The position numbers and the translations under genes were made by a program. From the NCBI RefSeq assembly GCF_000513095.1, contig NZ_BAUT01000011.1:23496-87495 (forward strand): a DNA stretch of 64,000 nucleotides, read 5' to 3'. Under the pieces are notes generated by a model. The model saw nothing but the letters and a program-made list of their open reading frames with translations. It had not been told where the DNA came from and ran no database searches. Shown piece after piece: positions 39,064 to 47,089 of the stretch; position 1 is the stretch's first letter, and the number at the start of each line of letters is the position of its first letter. This stretch comes from Halalkalibacter wakoensis JCM 9140. GTDB taxonomy: Bacteria; Bacillota; Bacilli; Bacillales; Bacillaceae_D.

Positions 39064-41295
39064 ATGAACCATTTTCTAAAAAATTATACTTCATATGTGG
39101 CGGGTTCAAAAACTCGTTGGCTCACGTTAATCGTTTGGATGGTCTTGATTGGACTAGTGTCTGTTATTTGGCCAGCAGTTAATGAACATGAGACCAATAC
39201 AAGTAACTTGTTGCCGGAAGATGCGATGTCCGTTGTAGCCGACCAGATCATAGAAGAACAGTTTTCTGATGATGTTGGAATTCCTTTGCTATTAGTTTGG
39301 TACCAAGAAAGTGGCCTTACAGAAGAGAACTTTCAACTGATTCAATCGTTATACATGGACTTAGAAGTAAACCCACTTCAAGAGCAGTCTATGGTTCCAC
39401 CTTTTGGTCAGTTGCCGATTGATGTGTTACGAAATGCAGCTTCAGAGGACGAAAAGGCAATTACGACTCCTGTATTTTTTAATCGTGATGCAAGCGTCGA
39501 TGAATTGAAAGAGGCTTTAAGCGTACTCGAGGAAAAGGTAGGGAGCCTAACAGGAACAGAACTTTTACATATCGACCTAGCAGAAGAAGGGTTGCACCTT
39601 CGCTTTAGTGGACCAGTTGGGATTTCCATTGATGCAACTGAGTTGTTTAGCCAAGCAGATTTCACCTTGCTCATTGCGACCGTTTTATTAGTGTTGATTT
39701 TGTTGATTTTGTTGTATCGATCACCGATTTTAGCGATTGTACCTTTAATAGGAGTTGGTTTTGCTTTTGGGATTATTAGTCCTTTGCTCGGGTTTTTAGC
39801 TCGAGAGGGATGGATTGTTGTCGATGCACAAGCTATTTCCATTATGACGGTTCTTTTGTTTGGTGCAGGGACGGATTATTGCTTGTTTTTAATTTCAAGA
39901 TACCGTGATGAATTGCAATTGGAAGAAAACAAATATAAGGCATTGCAGCTAGCTCTAGCAAACTCTGGCGGAGCTATTATGATGAGTGGATTAACAACGA
40001 TGATCGGGTTGTTAAGTTTAGGTCTTGCCAATTATGCTTCCTATGATCGGTTTGCTGTACCTTTTAGTTTGGCGATTCTCGTGATGGCGATTGCTGTTGT
40101 AACGCTGTTGCCATCTTTACTTGCTCTGATTGGAAGAGTAGCATTTTTCCCCTTTATTCCAAGAACAGAACGCATGATTGTTGAATTGGAAAAGAAAAAA
40201 GGGAAGCCTGTTCGAAAACCAAAAATGCGAAGTGCTTTTAGTAAAATGACAGGTCGCCTCGTTACGGAAAAACCGTGGAGGATTATTATTGTAACTATGA
40301 TTCTCTTAGTCTCGTTAGCAGCTGTTGTACCAAGAATCGAGTATAGTTATGGATTACTAGATTCGTTTCCAGAGGATATGCCATCTAGAGAAGGCTTTTC
40401 AATCATTGCAGAGCATTATCCTGCTGGTGAAATAGCACCAATACAAGTGCTTGTTGATACAAAAGGGAATGAGGTTGATTTACAAGATACGCTTCTTGCA
40501 CTAGAAGCAGTTGAGAATGTAAGCGAACCCGTTTTGGGAGAGAAAAATAAGGAGATTCAAAAATATGAAGTAAAGGTGCAAATGGATCCTTATTCATCAC
40601 AAGCGATTGAAGAAATACCGTTGATCAAACAAGTAGTAGAGGACGCGCTTAATGGAGCTGGTGTTAACCGTGCCTCTGAGAACGTGTGGATTGGTGGGGA
40701 AACGGCAGAATTGTATGATACGAAAGTGATTACAAACGCAGATCAAAATCGCATCATCCCTGTCATTCTAATCATCATGGCTATTTTATTAGTCATCTAT
40801 TTACGTTCTGTTGTTGCCATGGCGTATCTCCTGTTTACGGTTGTATTATCCTTCTTTTCTGCACTTGGATTAGGTTGGTTGATTATTCATTATGGTCTTG
40901 CCCCAGCTATGCAGGGACTGATTCCGCTTTATACCTTTGTCTTCCTTGTTGCACTTGGAGGAGATTATAACATCTTTATGATCTCAAGCATTTGGAAAAA
41001 GAGTAAAACAATGCCGTATAAAAAGGCGATTGCAACAGGGGTCGAAGGAACAAGTAGTGTCATTAGTTCAGCCGGCCTCATTTTGGCTGGGACATTTGCT
41101 GTTCTCGCTGTTATGCCCATTCAAGTATTGGTGCAGTTTGGGATCGTTACAGCTGTTGGAATCTTAATGGATACATTCATCGTTCGACCATTACTTGTGC
41201 CTGCGATTACGACTGTATTAGGAAAATATGCATTCTGGCCTGGAGTTTTGTGGAAAAAAGAAAAGAAAGATAGCAAGTCAAAGGAGTATAGTTAG
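39064..41295 (+). CDS. MMPL-family (RND) exporter
   Basis: 743 residues built as two repeats, each with one helix, an extracytoplasmic domain and five or more helices: first helix near residue 25, helix block about 195-360, helix at about 410, and the second block about 550-725. Proton-relay regions appear as FGAGTDYCLFLISRYRDEL and LGGDYNIFMISSIW. The cytoplasmic loop between halves is basic (KKKGKPVRKPKM). It exports lipids or hydrophobic drugs using the proton gradient. ATG 39064 or 39058 is used; GGGAG upstream fits either. The divergent TetR gene is the likely repressor. Confidence 0.92.
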   Translation: MNHFLKNYTSYVAGSKTRWLTLIVWMVLIGLVSVIWPAVNEHETNTSNLLPEDAMSVVADQIIEEQFSDDVGIPLLLVWYQESGLTEENFQLIQSLYMDLEVNPLQEQSMVPPFGQLPIDVLRNAASEDEKAITTPVFFNRDASVDELKEALSVLEEKVGSLTGTELLHIDLAEEGLHLRFSGPVGISIDATELFSQADFTLLIATVLLVLILLILLYRSPILAIVPLIGVGFAFGIISPLLGFLAREGWIVVDAQAISIMTVLLFGAGTDYCLFLISRYRDELQLEENKYKALQLALANSGGAIMMSGLTTMIGLLSLGLANYASYDRFAVPFSLAILVMAIAVVTLLPSLLALIGRVAFFPFIPRTERMIVELEKKKGKPVRKPKMRSAFSKMTGRLVTEKPWRIIIVTMILLVSLAAVVPRIEYSYGLLDSFPEDMPSREGFSIIAEHYPAGEIAPIQVLVDTKGNEVDLQDTLLALEAVENVSEPVLGEKNKEIQKYEVKVQMDPYSSQAIEEIPLIKQVVEDALNGAGVNRASENVWIGGETAELYDTKVITNADQNRIIPVILIIMAILLVIYLRSVVAMAYLLFTVVLSFFSALGLGWLIIHYGLAPAMQGLIPLYTFVFLVALGGDYNIFMISSIWKKSKTMPYKKAIATGVEGTSSVISSAGLILAGTFAVLAVMPIQVLVQFGIVTAVGILMDTFIVRPLLVPAITTVLGKYAFWPGVLWKKEKKDSKSKEYS

Positions 41296-41324
41296 AGAAC
41301 ACCCCTAGCGTGGAGCTTTGTGAG

Positions 41325-41361
41325 GGCATTGAAAAAGGTCAATTTTACCTTTTTCAATGCC
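41325..41361. repeat. GAAAAAGG-core palindrome (copy in the MMPL downstream region)
   Basis: GGCATTGAAAAAGGT, 7-nt loop CAATTTT, ACCTTTTTCAATGCC: a perfect 15-bp inverted repeat. It has no T-run on either side. It is related to the hairpins at 37021 and 43254 by core and loop. Confidence 0.85.
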
Positions 41362-41396
41362 TTATGTGTTGGCACAGCTGGGAGTGTTGGTTTGCG

Positions 41397-41490
41397 GGAC
41401 AATAAAATCGTGAATGTGGACAATAAAATGGCCGTGCTCGACAATAAATCGTTCCCACCGGCTAATAAATCAACGTGACCGGACAATAAC
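41397..41490 (+). repeat. 21-bp-period array of GGACAATAAA cores (five units)
   Basis: Cores begin at 41397, 41418, 41439, 41460 and 41481: GGACAATAAA twice, CGACAATAAA, GGCTAATAAA and GGACAATAAC. The period is exactly 21 bp and the 11-bp intervals differ. It lies between the 3' ends of convergent genes. Confidence 0.9.
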
Positions 41491-41506
41491 ACCCACTAAA
41501 GCGAAC

Positions 41507-42214
41507 TTACTCCCCTGCAAGTGCGCGTGGAAACAGCACGTTATTCTCTAAATGAATGTGCAAAAAGAGATCTGATTCTAAATTTTCCAGACGTTGATAG
41601 ACAAGGCGGTACGTGCCGCATGCACCTGGTGGTGGAGTGAAGTCATTGGTAACATCACGAAGTTCTTTTAAAATATTGCCAGCATGACTGTGTTCATGTT
41701 CAAGCGCATCAACAATTTTTTGCAATTGCTCGACCGTTTCTTCGGTGCGATGCTTCTCAACAGCTAGAATAAGAGGGAAATCAACCGTTTCCTCTTTTAT
41801 TAAATGTTGCTCTAATTCCACCCGTAATTCATGAAACAGTCGATGAATTTGCGCTAAATGAGGTTGATGCTCCCCGTGTACGCGCAGCACTTTTGTGATG
41901 TATGGGCTTAGTTGAGGCAACTCTTCATTAAGATAGCGGTGGTGTTTTTGAATAATGTAATCAATTAATTCACTAAAGGAAGCATTCTCCCATTCAATAC
42001 TGGCTCCATGTAAAGCCGTTGTTTCTTCAAAAAGAGTGTTTAAATTGGTTAACACTTCCTCAGCCGATAGGTTTCTTTCTTGGATCGCTTCAATGAGCGG
42101 ACGATTCCCGCCGCAACAAAAATCAATCCGATATTTTTTAAATAGATCACTTGATTTAGGGAATTTGGTTACGATCTCAGCGACAACAGATGTTTCAGTA
42201 AATGTTTGTGTCAT
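41507..42214 (-). CDS. scdA: Iron-sulfur cluster repair di-iron protein (RIC/ScdA)
   Basis: 235 residues. The N-terminal ScdA_N region (1-65) has VTKFPKSSDLFKKYRIDFCC with the Cys pair and GGNRPLIEAI. The hemerythrin-like domain (about 80-235) carries the di-iron ligands in IIQKHHRYLNEELPQ, EQHLIKEE, LEHEHSHAG and LFLHIHLENNVLFP. The protein restores Fe-S clusters damaged by nitric oxide or oxidants. It is divergent from a Crp/Fnr regulator with two FNR-like boxes between them, and a flavohemoglobin gene lies nearby. That context supports a nitrosative-stress role. Confidence 0.95.
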   Translation of the reverse strand: MTQTFTETSVVAEIVTKFPKSSDLFKKYRIDFCCGGNRPLIEAIQERNLSAEEVLTNLNTLFEETTALHGASIEWENASFSELIDYIIQKHHRYLNEELPQLSPYITKVLRVHGEHQPHLAQIHRLFHELRVELEQHLIKEETVDFPLILAVEKHRTEETVEQLQKIVDALEHEHSHAGNILKELRDVTNDFTPPPGACGTYRLVYQRLENLESDLFLHIHLENNVLFPRALAGE

Positions 42215-42282
42215 GTTTTATTCCTCCAGTACGTTTGATTTAACTTTCTATCAAAATGGTAACAATAAACATACATTTTCGT

Positions 42283-42298
42283 TGTGATTCAGATCACG
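42283..42298. promoter_or_regulatory. Crp/Fnr-type binding site 1
   Basis: TGTGATTCAGATCACG: half-sites TGTGA and TCACG around a 6-bp spacer, one base off the TGTGA-N6-TCACA consensus. It lies nearer the scdA side. Confidence 0.75.
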
Positions 42299-42330
42299 TA
42301 TTTGATGTGATTTTTCTAACAGAGTGCAGG

Positions 42331-42346
42331 TATGACATTGATCACA
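42331..42346. promoter_or_regulatory. Crp/Fnr-type binding site 2
   Basis: TATGACATTGATCACA: half-sites TATGA and TCACA around a 6-bp spacer. It lies between the first site and the regulator gene, consistent with autoregulation plus control of scdA. Confidence 0.75.
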
Positions 42347-42404
42347 GTTTTCATGATCTCAATTCAGTAAAATAGAGGAAAGTCCATGCTAAGGGGTTTT
42401 GTAA

Positions 42405-43094
42405 ATGAAACTAGCAACAATAAAAAGACATTTAAAGGAAGTGTCACTTTTCAAAGAGTTATCTGAAGATGAAATTGAACAAATCGTCAGGATTGCCAGG
42501 CTGCGGCCGTATTCGGAAAGATCCTTTGTCTTTATGCAGGGCGAACCACTTGATCGAGTGTTTTTCATACATTCTGGAAAAGTTAAAATACACAAAACCG
42601 ACTTAGCAGGGAAAGAGCAAATTGTCTCGATTTTGCAGGCAGGAGATATGTTTCCGCATGCTGGCTTTTTTCGGGGAGGGGATTTCCCAGCTCATGCTGA
42701 AATTGTGGAGCGAGCTGAGTTGATTGTCATTCCAGTTGGGGAATTTGAAAACATTTTATTAACATATCCCGAGCTGTGTGTGAAGATGTTTAAAGTTTTA
42801 GGAGAGAAATTAGTTGATCTTCAAAACCGCCTAGAGGAAAAAATTCTTCGTGACACGTATGAACAAATTGTGATGCTCCTTCTTAGGTTATGTAAATCTC
42901 ATGGTGAACAAGTGGCTAATCAATACAAACTAACCTCCCATTTTACCAATAAAGAACTCGCTAACATGATTGGGACGTCAAGAGAGACTATCAATCGAAC
43001 CATTAATCAGCTGAGAAAGAGGGGTATGATATCTCCAGATCACGATGGGTTCTTTCTGATTCATGCAACAAAATTAGAAGATGAGATTATGTGA
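42405..43094 (+). CDS. Crp/Fnr family transcriptional regulator
   Basis: 229 residues: cyclic-nucleotide-like beta barrel (about 15-120; FFIHSGKVKIHKTDLAGKEQ, then FFRGGDFPAHAEIVERAEL), a dimer helix, and the C-terminal winged helix with TNKELANMIGTSRETINRTI followed by NQLRKRGMI. There is no N-terminal Cys cluster, so it is not a classical oxygen-sensing Fnr and may sense NO, redox state or another ligand through a partner. Two TGTGA-type sites lie in its divergent promoter region with scdA. The nearby hmp and thiGH genes are candidate targets. Confidence 0.93.
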   Translation: MKLATIKRHLKEVSLFKELSEDEIEQIVRIARLRPYSERSFVFMQGEPLDRVFFIHSGKVKIHKTDLAGKEQIVSILQAGDMFPHAGFFRGGDFPAHAEIVERAELIVIPVGEFENILLTYPELCVKMFKVLGEKLVDLQNRLEEKILRDTYEQIVMLLLRLCKSHGEQVANQYKLTSHFTNKELANMIGTSRETINRTINQLRKRGMISPDHDGFFLIHATKLEDEIM

Positions 43095-43099
43095 TAGAA

Positions 43100-43135
43100 A
43101 AGACTGCTGATCGAAAAAATCAGTAGTCTTTTTTA
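43100..43135 (+). terminator. Terminator after the Crp/Fnr gene
   Basis: AAGACTGCTGAT / ATCAGTAGTCTT stem (one wobble), 7-nt loop, T6. Confidence 0.85.
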
Positions 43136-43253
43136 CGTGTGACAAATGATAATAAAATTTCAGTAAATTTGTTTGATTTTTTAGTATCTAGTGTGAATGA
43201 TGTAACAGCCTTATATGCTCTGAAGATTTATAGTAGGGAGGAGATTGCGCAAG

Positions 43254-43291
43254 GGCATCGAAAAAAGGTCGATTTTCACCTTGTCCATGCC
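43254..43291. repeat. GAAAAAAGG-core palindrome upstream of thiG (diverged)
   Basis: GGCATCGAAAAAAGGT, loop CGATTTTC, ACCTTGTCCATGCC: an imperfect copy of the palindrome at 41325. Its right arm carries several changes. It ends 23 bases before the thiG start. Confidence 0.75.
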
Positions 43292-43314
43292 AACGATGGA
43301 GAGGAGGAGAAAAA

Positions 43315-44082
43315 ATGAAAGATGAATTAAAGATAGGCGGGGTTACGCTAAAAAGTCGGCTAATGATCGGAACGGGAAAATTTCATCGAAATAGCCTAAT
43401 TCACAATGTCGTCAAAAGCTCGATGGCTGAGGTGATAACTGTTGCCATGAGAAGGGTTGATCTTGATTCAATTGAAGAGAACATTATCAATTCTATTCCT
43501 GAAAACATGATTCTCTTGCCGAATACATCTGGGGCTAGAACCGCAGAGGAGGCTGTTCGGATTGCCAAGTTATCTAGAGCCACGGGTCTTGGGAATTGGG
43601 TCAAAATTGAAGTCATTCCAGATCAAAAATATTTACTACCAGACAACTATGAAACAGTAAAAGCGACGGAAGCATTAACAAAAGAAGGGTTCATTGTGTT
43701 GCCTTATATGAGCCCGGATTTAGTAGTGGCAAAACAATTAGAGGAAGCTGGTGCAGCCGCAGTGATGCCTTTAGGCTCCCCAATTGGTTCAAATAGGGGA
43801 TTTCGGACGAAAGAGTTAGTGCGGATTATGATTGAAGAGAGCAATGTTCCCATTATCGTAGATGCTGGAATTGGCAAGCCGTCTGAAGCGTGTGAAGCGA
43901 TGGAGCTTGGGGCGGATGCGGTATTAGTGAATACAGCCATTGCCACTTCATCCAACCCGGTCCAGATGGCGGAAGCTTTTGCAAACAGTGTGAAAGCAGG
44001 GAGAAGTGCTTATCTCAGTGGACTCGCAGATACGGCTTTAGAAGCAAGAGCATCATCGCCGTTGACAGGGTTTTTAGGCTGA
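43315..44082 (+). CDS. thiG: Thiazole synthase ThiG
   Basis: 255 residues forming a TIM barrel. Evidence is the start [17 protein letters not shown], the Schiff-base Lys in [20 protein letters not shown], and the phosphate loop [20 protein letters not shown] with [13 protein letters not shown]. It builds the thiazole phosphate of thiamine from deoxyxylulose phosphate, ThiS-thiocarboxylate and dehydroglycine. GGAGAGGAGG precedes ATG 43315. The next gene, thiH, supplies the dehydroglycine. No thiS or thiF is present nearby, so those partners must be encoded elsewhere. Confidence 0.96.
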   Translation: MKDELKIGGVTLKSRLMIGTGKFHRNSLIHNVVKSSMAEVITVAMRRVDLDSIEENIINSIPENMILLPNTSGARTAEEAVRIAKLSRATGLGNWVKIEVIPDQKYLLPDNYETVKATEALTKEGFIVLPYMSPDLVVAKQLEEAGAAAVMPLGSPIGSNRGFRTKELVRIMIEESNVPIIVDAGIGKPSEACEAMELGADAVLVNTAIATSSNPVQMAEAFANSVKAGRSAYLSGLADTALEARASSPLTGFLG

Positions 44083-44108
44083 TTTCAATTTGAAGGAGGG
44101 AGGCGAAA

Positions 44109-45212
44109 ATGAGTTTTTATAACGTGTATCAGCAATTGAAGACACATGATTTAGAGAATTTTCTTGATTCAGTGACAGCGCAGGATGTGATAAGTATTCT
44201 TCAAAAAGATGTGCTCAATAAAGAAGACTTTCTACAGCTTTTATCACCAGCTGCAGGAGAGTGCTTAGAACTACTCGCACAAAAAGCCCACCGAGTAACT
44301 GTGCAGCATTTTGGAAAAACGATTCAATTGTTTAATCCCATTTACATATCTGATTTTTGTGTGAATCATTGTACATATTGTAGCTTTAGCGTAACGAATC
44401 AATTTAAACGGCAAAAACTTTCAATGAAAGAAATAGAGAGAGAAGCAAAAAAATTAGCGGAAACCGGCATTAAGCATGTTTTGATTTTGACGGGAGAATC
44501 GAAGCAGCATTCGTCTGTAGTGTATATAAAGGAAACGGTCGAGGTGTTAAAAAAGTTCTTCGACTCGATTTCGATTGAAATCAATCCACTTGACACGGCA
44601 GAGTATCAACAACTTAAGGAAGCTGGTGTGGATGGGCTAACCGTTTATCAAGAAGTGTACAATGAAGAGATTTACAAAAATTTTCACGTTAAAGGACCGA
44701 AAAGGCATTACCGTTACCGCTTAGAAACACCGGAAAGAGGGTGTGAAGCAGGTCTGCGAAGTGTGAATATCGGTGCACTTCTTGGCTTAGATAATTGGCG
44801 AAAAGAAGTTTTTTTTACCGGCATGCATGCTGATTATCTCCAAAGAACATACATCGGAACAGACATCAGTGTATCTCTTCCAAGAATCCGTCCACATTTA
44901 GGGAGCTTTACACCGAGGTCAGAAGTGGACGATCGAGCTTTTGTTCAAAGTCTACTTGCATTGCGTTTATTTTTACCAAGGGCAGGAATTACGCTCTCAA
45001 CGAGGGAACCAGCTCCGTTGCGAGATCATCTCATTTCACTTGGAGTGACAAAAATGTCTGCAGGCTCTAAAACAGAGGTGGGCGGCTATACGTTTGAAGC
45101 TGAAGGAACGAATCAATTTGAAATTTCAGATGAGCGTAGTGTAGAAGAGATCACCAAGGTGTTGTACAAAAATGGGTATCAGCCCGTGTTTAAAGATTGG
45201 GTACTGACATAA
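44109..45212 (+). CDS. thiH: 2-iminoacetate synthase ThiH (radical SAM)
   Basis: 367 residues. The radical SAM cluster motif is CVNHCTYCSF (around residue 85), followed by LTGESKQHSSVVYI and the SAM/tyrosine-site segments QEVYNEEIYKNFHVKGPKRH and SLPRIRPHLGSFTPRS. It cleaves tyrosine to dehydroglycine and p-cresol for ThiG. The enzyme is oxygen-sensitive; aerobic bacilli usually use the glycine oxidase ThiO instead, so this location next to a Crp/Fnr gene suggests use under low oxygen. GGAGGGAGG precedes ATG 44109, 27 bases after thiG. Confidence 0.96.
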   Translation: MSFYNVYQQLKTHDLENFLDSVTAQDVISILQKDVLNKEDFLQLLSPAAGECLELLAQKAHRVTVQHFGKTIQLFNPIYISDFCVNHCTYCSFSVTNQFKRQKLSMKEIEREAKKLAETGIKHVLILTGESKQHSSVVYIKETVEVLKKFFDSISIEINPLDTAEYQQLKEAGVDGLTVYQEVYNEEIYKNFHVKGPKRHYRYRLETPERGCEAGLRSVNIGALLGLDNWRKEVFFTGMHADYLQRTYIGTDISVSLPRIRPHLGSFTPRSEVDDRAFVQSLLALRLFLPRAGITLSTREPAPLRDHLISLGVTKMSAGSKTEVGGYTFEAEGTNQFEISDERSVEEITKVLYKNGYQPVFKDWVLT

Positions 45213-45226
45213 GGAGTTAATGAAAA

Positions 45227-45260
45227 GAAAAGTCAAACCATGGCTCTGGCTTGACTTTTC
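45227..45260. terminator. Bidirectional terminator between thiH and hmp
   Basis: GAAAAGTCAA / TTGACTTTTC stem, 14-nt loop, T/A tracts on both sides. Confidence 0.8.
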
Positions 45261-45274
45261 CTTTCAAACTACTA

Positions 45275-46504
45275 CTATTCTAAACTCCCTTTAGGACCAA
45301 AAAATTCATAATGGGTTCTTTCTTGTGGTACGTTCCAGTCTTGTAATGCTTTGTTGATGGCTTTCATAAAGGGAACAGGTCCACAGAAGTAAAATTCTGC
45401 ATCATTGTTTTCTAAAATCGATTGAAGCCAAGCAAGGTCAACATAGCCTTCTTTTTGATAGTTCTTTGTTTCTTTGTCTTGTTCAGTTGGAGATTCGTAC
45501 GCTAAGAAGTAAGAAATGTTCTCTGATTGGTTTGCTAGATTCGTAACTTCTTCGTTAAAGGCATGATACTTGCTGTTAATGGCCGCATGAATATAGGTTA
45601 CTTTTCTATTCGGTTGATGGTTGGCCACTGCTTTTAACATGGTTAGCATCGGAGTTTGACCGACACCTCCACTAATGAGAACGACAGGGCGACTGTTCTC
45701 TGAATCTAGGACAAAGTCGCCAGCAGGTGCCGTAACTTCAATCACATCTCCAACTGAAACTTCGTTGTGAAGGAACGTTGACACAATGCCTGCTGGGACA
45801 TTTCCTTTTTGGTCTTCACGTTTTACGCTTATTCGGTAGTAAGGTTGCCCTGATGCATCAGATAAACTATATTGTCTTAAGTGCGTATAAGTCTCACCGT
45901 TTATAACCGCTTTCACGGTAATGTATTGACCAGGCTGAAATTCAGAAATTTGAGCTCCATCTTTCGGACTTAAGTAGAAAGAAGTAATGACATCACTTTC
46001 AACTTCTTTTTTTGCGACAACGAACTCACGGAAATCATCCCATCCGCCGGTTTTAGACGCAGCCACTTGATACATTTCTTTTTCAACCGAAATAAATACG
46101 TCCGCGATCACTCCATAAGCGTCTCCCCATGCCTCGATGATCTCGTCTGTTGCCGCTTCTCCTAGTACATCCTTAATCGCTATGAGCAAATATTTACCAA
46201 CGATCGGATAGTGCTCCGCTTGAATTCCTAGACTGCGGTGCTTGTGCGCTATTTGCTTTACAACTGGCAAAATCGCTTCTAAATTATCAATATATTGGGC
46301 CGCAGCATAAACAGTGTTGGCTAACGCTTGCGGCTGTTTACCTTGTTTTTGATTCACATGATTAAAAATATGTAGCAGTTCTGGGTGGTTGTTGAAAAGT
46401 GTTTTGTAAAAATGGGTCGTGATTGCTGTACCGTGTTCTGCTAGTACAGGTACCGTTGATTTGATGATCTCAATTGTTCTTGAATCCAATGTTTTAGTAG
46501 ACAA
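45275..46504 (-). CDS. hmp: Flavohemoglobin, nitric oxide dioxygenase
   Basis: 409 residues from TTG 46504, which is seven bases after GAGGGGG; the longer frame to 46576 has no site. The globin domain (1-150) has proximal His in [20 protein letters not shown]. The FAD domain (about 155-260) has [20 protein letters not shown] and the NAD(P) domain (about 265-409) has [20 protein letters not shown] and [12 protein letters not shown]. It oxidises NO to nitrate with O2 and NAD(P)H. An NsrR-like site lies upstream. It ends a local group with scdA and the Crp/Fnr regulator. Confidence 0.97.
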   Translation of the reverse strand: MSTKTLDSRTIEIIKSTVPVLAEHGTAITTHFYKTLFNNHPELLHIFNHVNQKQGKQPQALANTVYAAAQYIDNLEAILPVVKQIAHKHRSLGIQAEHYPIVGKYLLIAIKDVLGEAATDEIIEAWGDAYGVIADVFISVEKEMYQVAASKTGGWDDFREFVVAKKEVESDVITSFYLSPKDGAQISEFQPGQYITVKAVINGETYTHLRQYSLSDASGQPYYRISVKREDQKGNVPAGIVSTFLHNEVSVGDVIEVTAPAGDFVLDSENSRPVVLISGGVGQTPMLTMLKAVANHQPNRKVTYIHAAINSKYHAFNEEVTNLANQSENISYFLAYESPTEQDKETKNYQKEGYVDLAWLQSILENNDAEFYFCGPVPFMKAINKALQDWNVPQERTHYEFFGPKGSLE

Positions 46505-46571
46505 AGGAAAATCCCCCTCATATATCCAGTATTTGTAATACATGTTTATTATGAATCTGATTATGATTAAA

Positions 46572-46594
46572 AGCAATATATTAAATGCATCTTT
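46572..46594. promoter_or_regulatory. NsrR-like operator upstream of hmp
   Basis: On the coding strand it runs AAGATGCATTT, A, ATATATTGCTT, an imperfect dyad close to the Bacillus NsrR site pattern (AAGATGTATTT and its mirror). Its place about 70 bases before the hmp start fits repression relieved by NO. Confidence 0.5.
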
Positions 46595-46680
46595 AAAAAA
46601 TAGACAAATTTTAATAAAAAAGTTTCAAGGAGAAGGGGATTAAATTAATATGAACTAGTTCATTAAACTGTTTTTAAAAG

Positions 46681-46725
46681 AAAAAGGTGTCTATGAGTCC
46701 TTTTAATGACCATAGACACCTTTTT
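46681..46725. terminator. Strong hairpin with flanking A/T tracts in the hmp upstream region
   Basis: AAAAAGGTGTCTATG / CATAGACACCTTTTT, perfect 15-bp arms with a 15-nt loop. No gene obviously ends here, so it may insulate hmp from upstream transcripts or mark a lost gene. Confidence 0.7.
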
Positions 46726-46753
46726 ATACGTGTTCAAATAGATGAAAAACTGA

Positions 46754-46847
46754 TTTGTTGTCGAGTTTCTATGATTTATTGTCGGGAATGAGGCATTTAT
46801 TGTCCACTTTTTATGATTTATTGTCCGATCAGTTCATTTTGTTATCC
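46754..46847 (-). repeat. 21-bp-period array, inverted orientation (five units)
   Basis: On the plus strand TTTATTGTCC-type cores start at 46754 (TTTGTTGTCG), 46775, 46796, 46817 and 46838 (TTTGTTATCC). The period is exactly 21 bp with variable 11-bp intervals; end units are the most diverged. Confidence 0.88.
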
Positions 46848-46915
46848 AAGTGCTTACCAAGCGCCATGCAATAACAAGAGGGATAAAAGAAGCACATTAC
46901 ATTTAAATAAAAAAT

Positions 46916-46945
46916 AAAAGGTTCGACTTTGATGTCGAGCCTTTT
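46916..46945. terminator. Hairpin terminator in the intergenic region
   Basis: AAAAGGTTCGAC / GTCGAGCCTTTT (one wobble), 6-nt loop, followed by GTTTTTG. Confidence 0.7.
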
Positions 46946-47038
46946 GTTTTTGTTATAGTGAAATAGGAAGTAGATGTTAATTGGTGGGGATTAAGGTGGT
47001 AGGGCTAGTAGCCATGAAGCCTTGTGAACAAGAGAAAG

Positions 47039-47069
47039 GAGCACTGAGAAGTGGAATCGTTCAGTGCTC
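47039..47069 (-). terminator. Weak terminator after the alpha/beta hydrolase gene
   Basis: GAGCACTGA / TCAGTGCTC stem with a 13-nt loop, 3' of the minus-strand gene; the following CTTTCTC tract is a poor T-run. Confidence 0.5.
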
Positions 47070-47089
47070 GCATATAACGCCTTTTTAGA

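Larger units (their letters stand above)
46505..47089. other. Intergenic region hmp to alpha/beta hydrolase
   Basis: About 580 nt without a gene. It holds the hmp promoter/NsrR-like dyad, one long hairpin (46681), the inverted 21-bp array and a second A/T-flanked hairpin at 46916. No coding remnant was recognised. Confidence 0.6.

Noticed and set aside
41292..41492. Minus-strand frame with LLS heptads between MMPL and scdA
   Set aside because: Again a translation of the 21-bp array, not a gene.
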